The notes under the pieces were generated by a model that worked only from the letters and a program-made list of their open reading frames with translations, ran no database searches and was not told the origin of the DNA. Below are positions 24,501-31,191 of a stretch of 53,029 nucleotides of DNA, piece after piece (positions within the stretch are counted from its first letter, which is position 1; every line of letters begins with the position of its first letter). This DNA comes from an uncultured Kiritimatiellota bacterium (GTDB lineage Bacteria > Verrucomicrobiota > Kiritimatiellia > RFP12 > UBA1067): NCBI GenBank assembly GCA_934635385.1, contig CAKTZI010000026.1, forward strand, positions 1 to 53,029. The letters run 5' to 3'. A program made the position numbers and the translations under genes.

Positions 24501-26264
24501 GGCCGGTTCGTCGAGGACGTCGCCCGCCAGCGGCTCACGGCGGTCGCGCCGCGCGTCCGCGCGGACATCGACCATGACGGGCGGCTCGGCGCGTCGGACG
24601 ACGCGGCGCGCCTCGCGGGGCGTCCGTTCCGCTTCTGGTTCAACGAGGACCGCGACAAGGGCGACTTCGTGGGGCAGGTCGCCGACGCGACGCCGAACGC
24701 CCAAGACCTGGAGGTGAACGGGAAACTCGACCTCGTGAACCTCTTCCCCGTCGAGATCGACGTCTCGCCGTTCCGCCGGGCGTGGGGGCGGGCGGCGACC
24801 TTCCGCCTGCGCGCGGGGGCGGAGGGCCTGCGCTTCTGCGTCCTCGGCGAGGGCTTCTCGTCCGGGAACGTCCTCGGCCTCGCGTCGGCTCCCGTCTTCA
24901 CGGCGGACGGCGAGCCGCTGGAGGCGGCGGCGCTGACGCCGCTCGATTCCGTCGGGCTCGACCTCGGCGGGCTTGCCGGACGTCCGCTGTTACGGCCCAT
25001 CGCCCTCGCGTTCGAGGCGGCGCGTCCGATGGACGCCTGGTCGGGGCCGGAGGTCGTCGTCTCGCTCGGCGACGCGGAGGTCTACCGTGAGCGGCTGCCC
25101 GTGTCGATCACGTCCGTGGACGGGTTCTACCGCTACGCGGACCTGCGCGGGGCGGAGGCGTGCGGGGGCTTCGCGCCGACCGCGCCCGGCGAGCCGGGAA
25201 ACCTGCCGGACGGCGAGACGGACGGGCGGCACTTCGTCTTCGTGCACGGCTACAACGTGAACGCGGCGGCGTCCCGCCTCTGGGCGCGCGCGATGTTCAA
25301 GCGGCTCTGGTGGGCCGGCTCGCGGTCTCGGTTCACCGCCGTGGACTGGCGCGGGGACTACAGCCAGTTCGCCGGCTTCGCGCCGAACTACTGGGCCAAC
25401 GTCGTCCATGCGCTCAGGACGGCGCCGGCGTTGGCGGAGCTGGCGAACGCATTGCCCGGCGAGAAGGTCCTGCTGGCCCATTCGCTTGGGAACGTGCTGA
25501 CGTCGGAGGCGTGCAAGTACCATTCTCTCGCCTACTCCAAGTATTATATGCTCAATGCCGCCGTGCCTGTCGAGGCGTATGACGGGAATTCTGCCATTCG
25601 GGCGCCCATGAAGCCATCGGCCTGGAGGCCGTATGCCGAGAGGATCTTGTCAGGAAACTGGTATGCGGTTTTTGGAACAAAAGATGCTCGCCGTGGGATA
25701 GCCTGGCGGGGACGGTTTGCGGATCTTCCTGATATCGTCAATTTCTATTCGCCGACTGAAGATGTTCTGTCTAACCCTGAGATTGACGGGATGGGGGGGG
25801 CTTGGTCAACACAGGAACTCCTGAAAGGAACAGGTTTGGCGATTATTCTTCCAAAGGTCGCGGACGAGGGTGGGTGGGGCTTCAACAGACTGCATACGAT
25901 TCCGCTTTCGGCGACTGAGTTGCTGAAGACTGAATTTACGGATGACGAATTGAAGATATCTCCACCGTTCCTCCCGTTTGCGGACAAGTGGCTGCACACG
26001 ACAAACGCGGTGACGGAGGCGCAGGTGTCGGCCGTCCTTCCGCGCATCCTCGCCGACGGCATTCCCGCGACGACTTTCGCGGCAGGCGCGAACGAGATTG
26101 GAGGCGGCGTGAGAAACCTTAACTACCATAGTCTGATGACGAATGAGGCGCAATGGCCTGAACAGAATAAAAGCGGACAGAACATCTGGAAACATTCCGC
26201 AATCAAGAACTTGGCCTATCCTTTTGTGCATCTGCTTTTTGCTGAATTTGTGAAAGGAAAATAA
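21531..26264 (+). CDS. Giant exported repeat-rich protein with C-terminal alpha/beta hydrolase
   Basis: 1,577 aa from a TTG four bases after the MFS stop. Residues 7-25 and 46-61 are two hydrophobic segments forming an anchor module that is duplicated at 27907. Low-complexity stretches at about residues 66-138, 227-278, 341-376 and 478-537 are translated dispersed repeats. A Cys-rich region (CWHCLWDLC and CCGNC near 706-725, CCPCPGH near 788) may bind metal or form disulfides. DIDHDGRLGASD near 1012 resembles an EF-hand/dockerin calcium loop. From ~1230 there is an alpha/beta hydrolase fold: HFVFVHGYNVNAA and the nucleophile elbow LLAHSLGN (~1316). Substrate and export route are unknown. It is probably surface-attached. 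Two secreted genes follow within 3 and 16 bases. Confidence 0.75.
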   Translation: MSELLKTCAVAVSALLWAVVGVAWAVRHGAFASARRDWRNCPRVRKALAGVAVVVVVSWAGVKPEGNETTDSHGFARIEEVSATLNTEGFEERSHGETSTDYTDSHGSGASSNLPESAQISIRDNPCQSVDENSVGSDGNISQGYSLSHIGTNEVFSFDPPEGAVIAENWRRRGAATDWRRLSLDGWEFPFGGLTFSDLVVFANGTVLLSTNAALRPVTASLGLVPERGWGSLGGLEGSGGSGGSDGLGGLAEASSDSALQVSRTSQTFQTSITSLTSLFWHFVTPSNTLQLTWRDARLHRSPTNPVSLQVELNPNGNFAYRYDFSRLASDSLLTNVMAGVEGGVGEGKGKKEEGRSEDVQTSSLFPLASYFPSPRDITSLTFRSDDERRCDDAREAFEEALGGLDPLACPAGSTNTVWEHLAYTGTTNGPFAYPQSTERTAVLRVSVAGTGCGELLVGGRAVPLVGQGERPAAMGEPAAPNTEETEKGRRGESTNKSVGRIVEAGASIAPNPVNPVIPVKETPCLRPSSISALSDSNSPASPSLLIPVPRGQTVPLYVRASGSLSVSLSSADFAFGRLPDLAAHRPTGRINFPNVSATVPCFHDYRARQKEVTLPVGEGADALTCTWAASGPVTVESRPPRAALLTGRFDGRTTTPVTYTLVHPDYLFGQRTYSQTARFCPPPPEDADEDGGRYGGVSVDDERESCWHCLWDLCSRDGTCCGNCRHSDADEDRGPDEPSEEEEEPQPGDYEIAVTNWPHLSGVLKIREPLLYTPPIRLEVPDGAAPRCCPCPGHATNWVAVVYQSDRLKIVDANGLDFRRATETVDVRLAGTRPSREVGDAFVSFATNGAVCLDGAYTVLGVGVRRAGVDLAALDALNDDFGLPVPVATNAAEAAELELVTAVGLDGGNVRIGFEGASAPFALWAWDSALGDFRPLASSDGGPLDVSLAAWRRLVGGATDAETSRTTVFVTASAPGAATLAFRYWGVFDGRFVEDVARQRLTAVAPRVRADIDHDGRLGASDDAARLAGRPFRFWFNEDRDKGDFVGQVADATPNAQDLEVNGKLDLVNLFPVEIDVSPFRRAWGRAATFRLRAGAEGLRFCVLGEGFSSGNVLGLASAPVFTADGEPLEAAALTPLDSVGLDLGGLAGRPLLRPIALAFEAARPMDAWSGPEVVVSLGDAEVYRERLPVSITSVDGFYRYADLRGAEACGGFAPTAPGEPGNLPDGETDGRHFVFVHGYNVNAAASRLWARAMFKRLWWAGSRSRFTAVDWRGDYSQFAGFAPNYWANVVHALRTAPALAELANALPGEKVLLAHSLGNVLTSEACKYHSLAYSKYYMLNAAVPVEAYDGNSAIRAPMKPSAWRPYAERILSGNWYAVFGTKDARRGIAWRGRFADLPDIVNFYSPTEDVLSNPEIDGMGGAWSTQELLKGTGLAIILPKVADEGGWGFNRLHTIPLSATELLKTEFTDDELKISPPFLPFADKWLHTTNAVTEAQVSAVLPRILADGIPATTFAAGANEIGGGVRNLNYHSLMTNEAQWPEQNKSGQNIWKHSAIKNLAYPFVHLLFAEFVKGK
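21550..21606 (+). repeat. 57-bp block identical to 27926-27982 (anchor-module repeat, copy 1)
   Basis: Within the ~190-base direct repeat formed by 21531-21740 and 27907-28115 (about 87% identical by eye), 57 consecutive bases are identical. This suggests recent duplication or gene conversion. The two copies flank the giant gene and two secreted-protein genes in the same orientation. Confidence 0.75.
21735..21922 (+). repeat. ACGGATT-type inverted repeat with nested CACGGAG repeat, in frame
   Basis: Several ACGGATT units on the left (from 21738) are answered by AATCCGT units on the right (21903-21920). Between them lie CACGGAG units (21788 and 21813) and a further ACGGATT run (21828-21862). 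The whole insertion is read in frame as a Thr/Ser/His-rich linker. The same ACGGATT units begin in the second module copy at about 28113. Confidence 0.7.
22211..22365 (+). repeat. Inverted repeat of GGAGGTTTGG-type units inside giant gene
   Basis: The left arm (22211-22285) is built of G-rich units such as GGGAGGTTTGGAAGGTT; the right arm (22309-22365) holds the complementary CCAAACCTTCCAAACCTCC pattern. It is translated in frame as a Gly/Ser-rich stretch followed by a Thr/Ser-rich one. The same unit family sits in the metallohydrolase gene at 28916-28968. Confidence 0.7.
22555..22660 (+). repeat. Inverted repeat of GGAAGAAG-type units inside giant gene
   Basis: A purine-rich left arm (GGAAGAAGGAAGAAG, ending ~22601) and a pyrimidine-rich right arm (CTTCTTCCCTCTTCC, from 22615) are separated by a 14-base loop. 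It is read in frame as a Gly/Lys/Glu-rich then Ser/Leu/Phe-rich stretch. Confidence 0.65.
22972..23134 (+). repeat. Nested inverted repeats: CACGGAG family enclosing AATCCTG family
   Basis: The outer arms (AACACGGAGGAAACGGAG at 22973 and complementary CTCCGTGCCTCCG at 23098) enclose an inner pair (GGCAGGATT at 23028 and AATCCTGTGAATCCTG at 23064). The arrangement suggests one repeat inserted into the loop of another. The reading frame remains open throughout. Confidence 0.65.
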
Positions 26265-26266
26265 CA

Positions 26267-27313
26267 ATGAGAAAAAATTCATTTATCTTGTATGCGATAT
26301 GCGTACTGCCGCAGATATGCTGTTCAGACGTGGCAAAATTCAGGGTTCTCGTCATTGATGACGTGACGCAAGAGCCGATGCCAGGAGTCTTGGTACGTGG
26401 CGGTTTTGAGGTTGACAATGGCTGGTTGGCCTGGACGGAGTCGAGCAGACCAAACGAAGACTTCAAGGTGACGGATCGACAGGGATTGTGCAGCGTACAG
26501 GGACGAACAAATTGTGGAGAGGCTGGTGCTGCCGTTAGAAAAGTCCCCATCGGATACTATCGACCGGTAGAGGGTGTTGGCTTCAGCTTTAAAAAGAAAG
26601 ATGTCTTTGGTGTCTGGCAGCCCGACAACCTTGTCGCGACGATCCGGCTGCAGCGCGTGGAGCATCCGATTCCGCTCTTTGTGAAGAAGGTGTCAAAAAT
26701 AGATTGGAAGAATCCTGTTGGCGGTTTTGATGGAACGAATGCTGTTTTGCGCTATGACCTAATCAAGGGCGATTGGCTGCCGCCGAATGGAAACGGCGAA
26801 GTCGTCGATATGGAAATCAAGTCCGCCTATCGTCTTGTTGATGTGCGTAAGGTCACCAATCTGCTGAGGCTCAGACTTTACGAGTTTGAGAATAGAATCG
26901 TGTTTCCTGGGGCGGGCAATGGTGTCTCGGAGCGAATGTCCCGGTCTACAGAAGGGTTGAAACTCCGAAACGCTCTGCCTGATGGCTATGTACAAGAAGT
27001 TGTCAGGCGCTTTGGGATGAAAGGAAACCAAATTGGCAGAAATATCTACGGAGAGGAGTTCACGGACGTGAATGAGAATCGTGTATACGTCTTTCGCATT
27101 CGGTCAAGGATTGACGAGCATGGTAATGTCATGAATGCGTATTACGGAAAGATTTATGGGGATTTCCGGCTTCAGGGAGATTGGGAAGTCGGCTTTCGAG
27201 GCGTCGAGTTCCTCTACTACCTCAACCCGACGCCGCTCGACCGCAATCTCGAATGGGACATGAAGACGAACCTCTGCCCCGATCCCGGCAATCTCGGCAT
27301 GCGCCGTCCGTGA
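26267..27313 (+). CDS. Secreted protein with carboxypeptidase-regulatory-like domain, function unknown
   Basis: 348 aa starting three bases after the giant gene's stop, preceded by AAAGGA. Residues 1-~20 are a signal peptide (FILYAICVLPQICCS). Residues ~23-125 resemble an extracellular carboxypeptidase-regulatory/Ig-like domain (FRVLVIDDVTQEPMPGVLVR, later VATIRLQRVEHPIPLFVKKV). The remaining ~220 residues (DVRKVTNLLRLRLYEFENR, EVVRRFGMKGNQIGRNIYGE, EVGFRGVEFLYYLNPTP) match no family I recognise. The DNA is A+T-richer than its neighbours. By position it could be a partner, inhibitor or chaperone of the giant hydrolase protein. That is inference only. Confidence 0.7.
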   Translation: MRKNSFILYAICVLPQICCSDVAKFRVLVIDDVTQEPMPGVLVRGGFEVDNGWLAWTESSRPNEDFKVTDRQGLCSVQGRTNCGEAGAAVRKVPIGYYRPVEGVGFSFKKKDVFGVWQPDNLVATIRLQRVEHPIPLFVKKVSKIDWKNPVGGFDGTNAVLRYDLIKGDWLPPNGNGEVVDMEIKSAYRLVDVRKVTNLLRLRLYEFENRIVFPGAGNGVSERMSRSTEGLKLRNALPDGYVQEVVRRFGMKGNQIGRNIYGEEFTDVNENRVYVFRIRSRIDEHGNVMNAYYGKIYGDFRLQGDWEVGFRGVEFLYYLNPTPLDRNLEWDMKTNLCPDPGNLGMRRP

Positions 27314-27328
27314 CAGGGGAAGTGTGAC

Positions 27329-27910
27329 ATGAAATCAGCCCCTGTTCTCTCGATCGTGTTCGTCTTCATTGGCTTCGCGTCGACCCTCGCCCGCCCCTTG
27401 CCGCAGCTTCCCGCGCCGAAGTTCGTCGACACGGAGGTGACGGCCTGCCATCCGCTTGACCAGGCGATGCCCAGCGTGTGCGGGCTGACGTTCGCGCTCG
27501 CGTTCAGGGGAACGGCGTCCAACAACGTCGAGATCGCTTTCGGACGGGACGACGACGGTGACGGCAATCTCTCCTTCGGAGAGTTGGACGTTCGGATCGG
27601 CTGGGACTGCGGACGGTACTTCATCGAGCGCGTCCCGACGGGTGCGCGGTTCGAGGAACAGTCCGTCGGCACGAACGGGGCGAATCGAACCCTGCTTTGG
27701 GGCTGCGCCCTCAAGCATCGCGCGATGCGGGGCCTTGCTGTCTCGAACGAAGTCGGTCAGGCCTTCGCCGCCGTCACCGCCGCCCCGCCGAGCTGGCTTT
27801 ATGACGCGAACTGGGACACGCTGCAGCTGACGGTACGCGGCCCGGACGTCCGGAACGAGCGGTTCGACGTCGAGGTCTCGACGTCGGGAATTGCGGTTAT
27901 CTTCCGATGA
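27329..27910 (+). CDS. Small secreted protein with EF-hand-like loop
   Basis: 193 aa. The signal peptide ends around FIGFASTLARP. A DDDGDGNLSFGE segment at about residues 71-82 fits the 12-residue EF-hand loop pattern (acidic at 1, 3, 5; Gly 6; Glu 12). The rest is beta-rich (LTFALAFRGTASNNVEIAFG, WDTLQLTVRGPDVRNERFDVEV). It starts 16 bases after the previous gene, and its stop overlaps the ATG of the second anchor module (ATGA). With the giant protein's calcium-loop-like site this suggests a Ca2+-dependent extracellular assembly. No enzymatic motif is visible. Confidence 0.7.
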   Translation: MKSAPVLSIVFVFIGFASTLARPLPQLPAPKFVDTEVTACHPLDQAMPSVCGLTFALAFRGTASNNVEIAFGRDDDGDGNLSFGELDVRIGWDCGRYFIERVPTGARFEEQSVGTNGANRTLLWGCALKHRAMRGLAVSNEVGQAFAAVTAAPPSWLYDANWDTLQLTVRGPDVRNERFDVEVSTSGIAVIFR

Positions 27911-28190
27911 GCGAGCTCCTCAAAGCCTGTGCCGTCGCGGTGTCTGCCTTGCTGTGGGCGGTCGTCGGCGTCGCGTGGGCGGCGCGGCACGGGGCATTCG
28001 CGTCCGCGCGGAGGGAATGGAGGCATTGGCCGCGCGTGCGCAAGGCTCTGGCGGGGCTTGCCGTCGTTGCGGCTGTTTCATGGGCGGGCGTGAAGCCGGG
28101 TGAGAATAAAACCACGGATTTCACGGATTCGCACGGATTGGGAGAGGATGTGTCTACGAAACAATGCAATTTACCCCCCCCCCCCCCTTC
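27907..28190 (+). pseudogene. Second copy of giant protein's N-terminal anchor module, cut off at poly-C
   Basis: The frame begins MSELLKACAVAVSALLWAVV and repeats the two-membrane-segment module of the 21531 gene at ~87% nucleotide identity, including the start of the same ACGGATT insertion. Similarity ends near 28160, followed by 14 consecutive C at 28174-28187. The reading frame stays open through the C tract and into the metallohydrolase gene, so as assembled the two form a 444-residue frame (27907-29241). Either the module is a truncated duplicate, or the tract length decides whether it is joined to the hydrolase. An assembly join at the homopolymer is also possible. Confidence 0.6.
28174..28187 (+). 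repeat. Poly-C tract (14 C)
   Basis: Fourteen C in a row between the truncated anchor module and the metallohydrolase region. Such tracts are prone to slippage, and also to sequencing or assembly error. It coincides with the point where homology to the first module copy ends. Confidence 0.8.
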
Positions 28191-28232
28191 AGAGAAGATT
28201 TCATCTTGCCCCTTGCGACAAGGGCCGGATTT

Positions 28233-28357
28233 TGGTATCCTAGTCCATGTTGCGGTTCCGCCTCTGCGGCAGGTGTCCGGCGGGTGCGTCAGGCTGTGCG
28301 GCCTGGCTCGCGGACGACGCGAAAGAGGGGTTTTGCAATTACCTCTCTGTCAAATGA
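28233..28357 (+). CDS. 36-codon upstream ORF overlapping metallohydrolase start
   Basis: An extended -10-like TGGTATCCT (28233-28241) is followed five bases later by ATG at 28247. That frame (MLRFRLCGRCPAGASGCAAW...) ends in TGA at 28355-28357, overlapping the metallohydrolase ATG at 28354 (ATGA). The downstream gene lacks a Shine-Dalgarno, so coupling through this short frame is plausible. The feature spans promoter and ORF. Whether the peptide itself is functional is unknown. Confidence 0.4.
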
Positions 28358-29241
28358 GTTTCTCCTTCAGGTTTCTTGGGACGGGCACGAGCGTCGGCGT
28401 ACCGCAGATCGGCTGCACGTGCAAGGTCTGCACCTCGTCCGATCCGCGCGACCGCCGCCGCCGGTGCGGCGCCTATGTGCGGTCGGGCGACGTCGGCTTC
28501 CTCATCGACACGCCGCCGGAAATGCGGCTCGCGTGCTGCGAATACGGCATCAATCGCGTGGACGCCGTCCTGCTGACGCACGCGCACATGGATCACGTCG
28601 CGGGATTCGACGACGTGCGCCGCTTCAACACGCTGAACGGCACGTGGATCAAGTGCGATCCCCATACGGACGGCGCGAACGGGCGCACCTGCCGCTGTCT
28701 CGGCAAGATCCTGCCCTGCTACGCGATGAAGGAGACAGAAGAGGCGATGCACCGCATCTTCCCGTACATCAGCGCGAAAGGCGGCGAACATGGGCTGTTT
28801 CGTCCGATGGTCGAGTTCCGCAATGACGACACGTTCACGCTTGGCGACATCACGGTCGAACGCCTCGCCGTCGAACACGGCTTCCCCTGCTGCGGCTACC
28901 TTCTTACGGACACCTCTCCCCAACCTCCCAAACCTTCCAAACCTCCCAAACCTTCCCAACCTTCTCTCGCCTACATTTCCGACTGCCACGTTCTGCCGGA
29001 CGAGACGGTGGCGAAGATTACGGGCGTCGACACGCTTGTCCTGAACTGCCTGCGCGTGCGCGAACATCCGACACACCTGAAGCTTGCGGACGCCCTGGCC
29101 TACATCGAACGCATCGCGCCGCGCCGCGCCTACCTGACGCACCTCTGCCACGACTTCACCTACGAGGAGTGGCTGAAGATGCTGCCGCCGCATGTCGTGC
29201 CGGCCTACGACGGCCTTGAGCTTTCCGATTTTGCGGCATGA
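28354..29241 (+). CDS. PhnP-like MBL-fold metallohydrolase with in-frame repeat insertion
   Basis: 295 aa from ATG at 28354. It begins FRFLGTGTSVGVPQIGC followed by CKVC and a DPRDRR segment, typical of PhnP/YycJ-like phosphodiesterases. The metal motif LTHAHMDHVAGFDD, SDCHVLPDE and HLCHDFTYEEW complete the beta-lactamase fold. Family members hydrolyse cyclic phosphate or phosphodiester substrates using two metals. Between LLTDT and LAYISDCHV the protein carries a proline-rich insertion (PQPPKPSKPPKPSQPS) encoded by dispersed-repeat DNA at 28916-28968. The insertion falls before the third metal-site segment and may form a surface loop. The GntR-type gene follows after 12 bases. Confidence 0.8.
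   Translation: MSFSFRFLGTGTSVGVPQIGCTCKVCTSSDPRDRRRRCGAYVRSGDVGFLIDTPPEMRLACCEYGINRVDAVLLTHAHMDHVAGFDDVRRFNTLNGTWIKCDPHTDGANGRTCRCLGKILPCYAMKETEEAMHRIFPYISAKGGEHGLFRPMVEFRNDDTFTLGDITVERLAVEHGFPCCGYLLTDTSPQPPKPSKPPKPSQPSLAYISDCHVLPDETVAKITGVDTLVLNCLRVREHPTHLKLADALAYIERIAPRRAYLTHLCHDFTYEEWLKMLPPHVVPAYDGLELSDFAA
28916..28968 (+). repeat. CCCAAACCTTCCAAACC-type repeat inside metallohydrolase gene
   Basis: Tandem CCCAAACCTTCC/CCAAACCTCC units, the same family as the right arm at 22309-22365, inserted in frame. Only one arm is present here. Confidence 0.7.
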
Positions 29242-29253
29242 AGCGAGACGGTC

Positions 29254-30351
29254 ATGAACTCTCTGGGCTTTACGGTCGATTCGACTCAGCCCGCGTCGTT
29301 GACGGCGCAGGTGGCGCAGGGCTTGCGGGAGGCGATTCGGAAGGGCGTCCTGAAGGTCGGTGAGCCTCTGCCGTCGCGCGAGGCGCTGGCGCAGCGACTT
29401 GGCGTGAGCGAATGCGTGGTTCGGGCCGCGCTGCGCGATTTGGCCGCAGACCGGCTGGTGGCGGGCAAGCCCCGGCGCGGCCATGTCGTCCTCGCGGTTC
29501 CGCAGGCGCATCGTTCGAGGCTTGTCCTCGACATCGAGACGGCCAACCTCGGCTCGTTTTGCTCGCATATCAGCATGATGGCGTGTGCGCATGCGATCCA
29601 GCGACAGGGACATCGCGTTCTGTCGGTCGTGCTGGGGACGGATGCGCGCGAGACGCCGTACCTGCTGCAGCTGCAGGAGGTGCTCCAGCTGCGCCCCGAC
29701 ATGGCCGTCGTCCGTGTCGCGTCAAGCCGACGCGCGCTGGTGACACGTCTTCTGGCGTCTTGCGGCTGTCCTTACGCGACGGTCACGCTGGGAGCCCTGA
29801 CGCGCTCGCCGGGACGTTTCGCGGGCAACCTCTGCCACAATGTGGACGATGCGATTTCGGACTTGGTTGCGGCGTGTGTGCGGACGGGCGTTCGTTCGGC
29901 CCTGCAGGTTGATTTTGGCGTGGACACCTACATTCGCGCCGATTCGGCCTTCGAGCGGGCGGGCGTCTTCGTCGAACGCCTGTCCGTGCCGCTGCCCGGC
30001 AACCGTTCGCTCGACGACATCGCCGAGGCGGCGTGCGCCGCGACCGAGCGGCGGATTGCGCGCGGCACGTTGCCGGACGTGTTCTATGTGAGCGACGACT
30101 ATCTGGCGCAGGGCGTCTGCGAGGCATTTCGCCGACGGAAGATTGCCTGTCCGTGCGACACGCGGCTGGTCGTCTACGCGAACAGGGGTTCGGGACTGTT
30201 TCCGTTCGGCGACTTGGCGCGAATCGAGTTCGATCCGCGTCGGGACGGGTGCGAGATCGCGCGTTGCGTGTTGGCGTGGCTGGAGACGGGAACGCTGGGC
30301 CGCTACGACAATCCGCACCGCTTCGTCAACGGGCGCAGCTTCTCGGCGTAG
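29254..30351 (+). CDS. GntR-family transcriptional regulator with LacI-type sensor domain
   Basis: 365 aa. Residues ~12-80 form a GntR winged helix (LTAQVAQGLREAIRKGVLKVG, PSREALAQRLGVSECVVRAA, LVAGKPRRGHVV). Residues ~90-350 form a periplasmic-binding-protein-like sensor (GSFCSHISMMACAHAIQRQG, DVFYVSDDYLAQGVCEAF, VVYANRGSGLFPFGD). Such hybrids bind sugars or sugar acids and control nearby catabolic genes. The CAZyme block 1-2 kb downstream is a plausible target, but no operator was identified. It sits 12 bases after the metallohydrolase. Confidence 0.85.
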   Translation: MNSLGFTVDSTQPASLTAQVAQGLREAIRKGVLKVGEPLPSREALAQRLGVSECVVRAALRDLAADRLVAGKPRRGHVVLAVPQAHRSRLVLDIETANLGSFCSHISMMACAHAIQRQGHRVLSVVLGTDARETPYLLQLQEVLQLRPDMAVVRVASSRRALVTRLLASCGCPYATVTLGALTRSPGRFAGNLCHNVDDAISDLVAACVRTGVRSALQVDFGVDTYIRADSAFERAGVFVERLSVPLPGNRSLDDIAEAACAATERRIARGTLPDVFYVSDDYLAQGVCEAFRRRKIACPCDTRLVVYANRGSGLFPFGDLARIEFDPRRDGCEIARCVLAWLETGTLGRYDNPHRFVNGRSFSA

Positions 30352-30358
30352 AAGGACG

Positions 30359-30760
30359 CTACTTGTTCTTGACGTAATAGGGCTTGGCGGTCTCTGGAAA
30401 TTTGGCAAGAAGTTCCTTGTCCTGAGTGTACAGACTGCAGCGAAGTTCCTTGGCCAAGGCAACGAATTGGGCGTCGTATCCAGTGATGCCGTATTCCGTC
30501 ACAAGGGCGAAAACGTCTTCAGCCATCGGATCTCGTTCGTAAGGCTTGAGCGCCTCTGTCAGCGTGTTGAGCAGGAACGAGGCTTTTTCGGCAGACAGCC
30601 CCCTTGCCCTGATCATCGTCGCCAAGATGTTGGTGACTTCATAACGCCAAAGACGAGGCACATACCATTCGTCGTCCGCCGTATGCAGCTTGCGCGCCGA
30701 TTCCGTCGCCGCGCTTTCAAGGATGCACGAGGCGATCAAGTTTGAGTCGGCGACAATCAT
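30359..30760 (-). CDS. vapC: VapC-type PIN-domain toxin
   Basis: 133 aa. MIVADSNLIASCIL carries the first PIN aspartate, YVPRLWRYEVTNIL the central glutamate region, and YDAQFVALAKEL then LYTQDKELL the C-terminal acidic cluster. VapC toxins cleave specific RNAs, often initiator tRNA. The start overlaps the antitoxin stop by four bases (ATGA), the usual VapBC order. Base composition is A+T-richer than the flanking genes, which suits a mobile toxin-antitoxin module. Confidence 0.88.
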   Translation of the reverse strand: MIVADSNLIASCILESAATESARKLHTADDEWYVPRLWRYEVTNILATMIRARGLSAEKASFLLNTLTEALKPYERDPMAEDVFALVTEYGITGYDAQFVALAKELRCSLYTQDKELLAKFPETAKPYYVKNK

Positions 30761-30981
30761 TTTCGCCCCGCTTTCTTCGCGGCGTCAATCTCTGCTAGCG
30801 TCAAGCGGCCGCCGCTGAGCTTGATCGGAGCGGGAAAGTCCGTTCGGTTCGCCATGTTCGTCATGCACCATTCAAAGCAATAGACGGCCTGTTGCGTCAT
30901 GGAGCGGCGGCTTTCCGTTGCTGTGCGTTTGAGCCAGTCATGGACATGGCTGGGTGCGTTTTTGATCAGTATTGCGGACAT
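30757..30981 (-). CDS. vapB: VapB-like antitoxin (FitA/ribbon-helix-helix type)
   Basis: 74 aa from ATG at 30981, preceded by AAAGAAAG; a TTG at 31008 would add nine residues. The sequence SAILIKNAPSHVHDWLKRTA has the short beta strand plus helix typical of FitA/VapB DNA-binding domains. The C-terminal tail (LTLAEIDAAKKAGRK) would wrap the toxin. It probably represses its own promoter at 31018-31023. Confidence 0.8.
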   Translation of the reverse strand: MSAILIKNAPSHVHDWLKRTATESRRSMTQQAVYCFEWCMTNMANRTDFPAPIKLSGGRLTLAEIDAAKKAGRK

Positions 30982-31017
30982 TCGTTTTATTCTTTCTTTT
31001 TGTTTCAAAACGGTATC

Positions 31018-31023
31018 ATTATA
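31018..31023 (-). promoter_or_regulatory. VapBC promoter -10 within an imperfect palindrome
   Basis: The minus strand reads TATAAT at 31023-31018 inside GTATAATGATAC, an imperfect inverted repeat (10 of 12 positions symmetric). It is a candidate self-repression operator for the antitoxin. Confidence 0.45.
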
Positions 31024-31104
31024 CTATAACGTTCAGGGGAGTGCAACCGCGCCATTCGGACGATTTGGATGGTTTTCGGTTCGTTGCGGGTGGCGGGTGC
31101 GTTG

Positions 31105-31113
31105 TGCTACAAT
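31105..31113 (+). promoter_or_regulatory. Extended -10 box with out-of-frame ATG at predicted start site
   Basis: TGCTACAAT ends at 31113. Seven bases later is ATG (31121), out of frame with the GH5-like gene that starts at 31192. The real gene would have a ~70-base leader beginning with this spare ATG. Confidence 0.45.
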
Positions 31114-31191
31114 TCAAGCCATGTGTGGGAGACCAGGTGCGCGGCATCGGCTTCTCGGCGCTGTCAATGCAAATCGAAAGGCACGGCTTCT

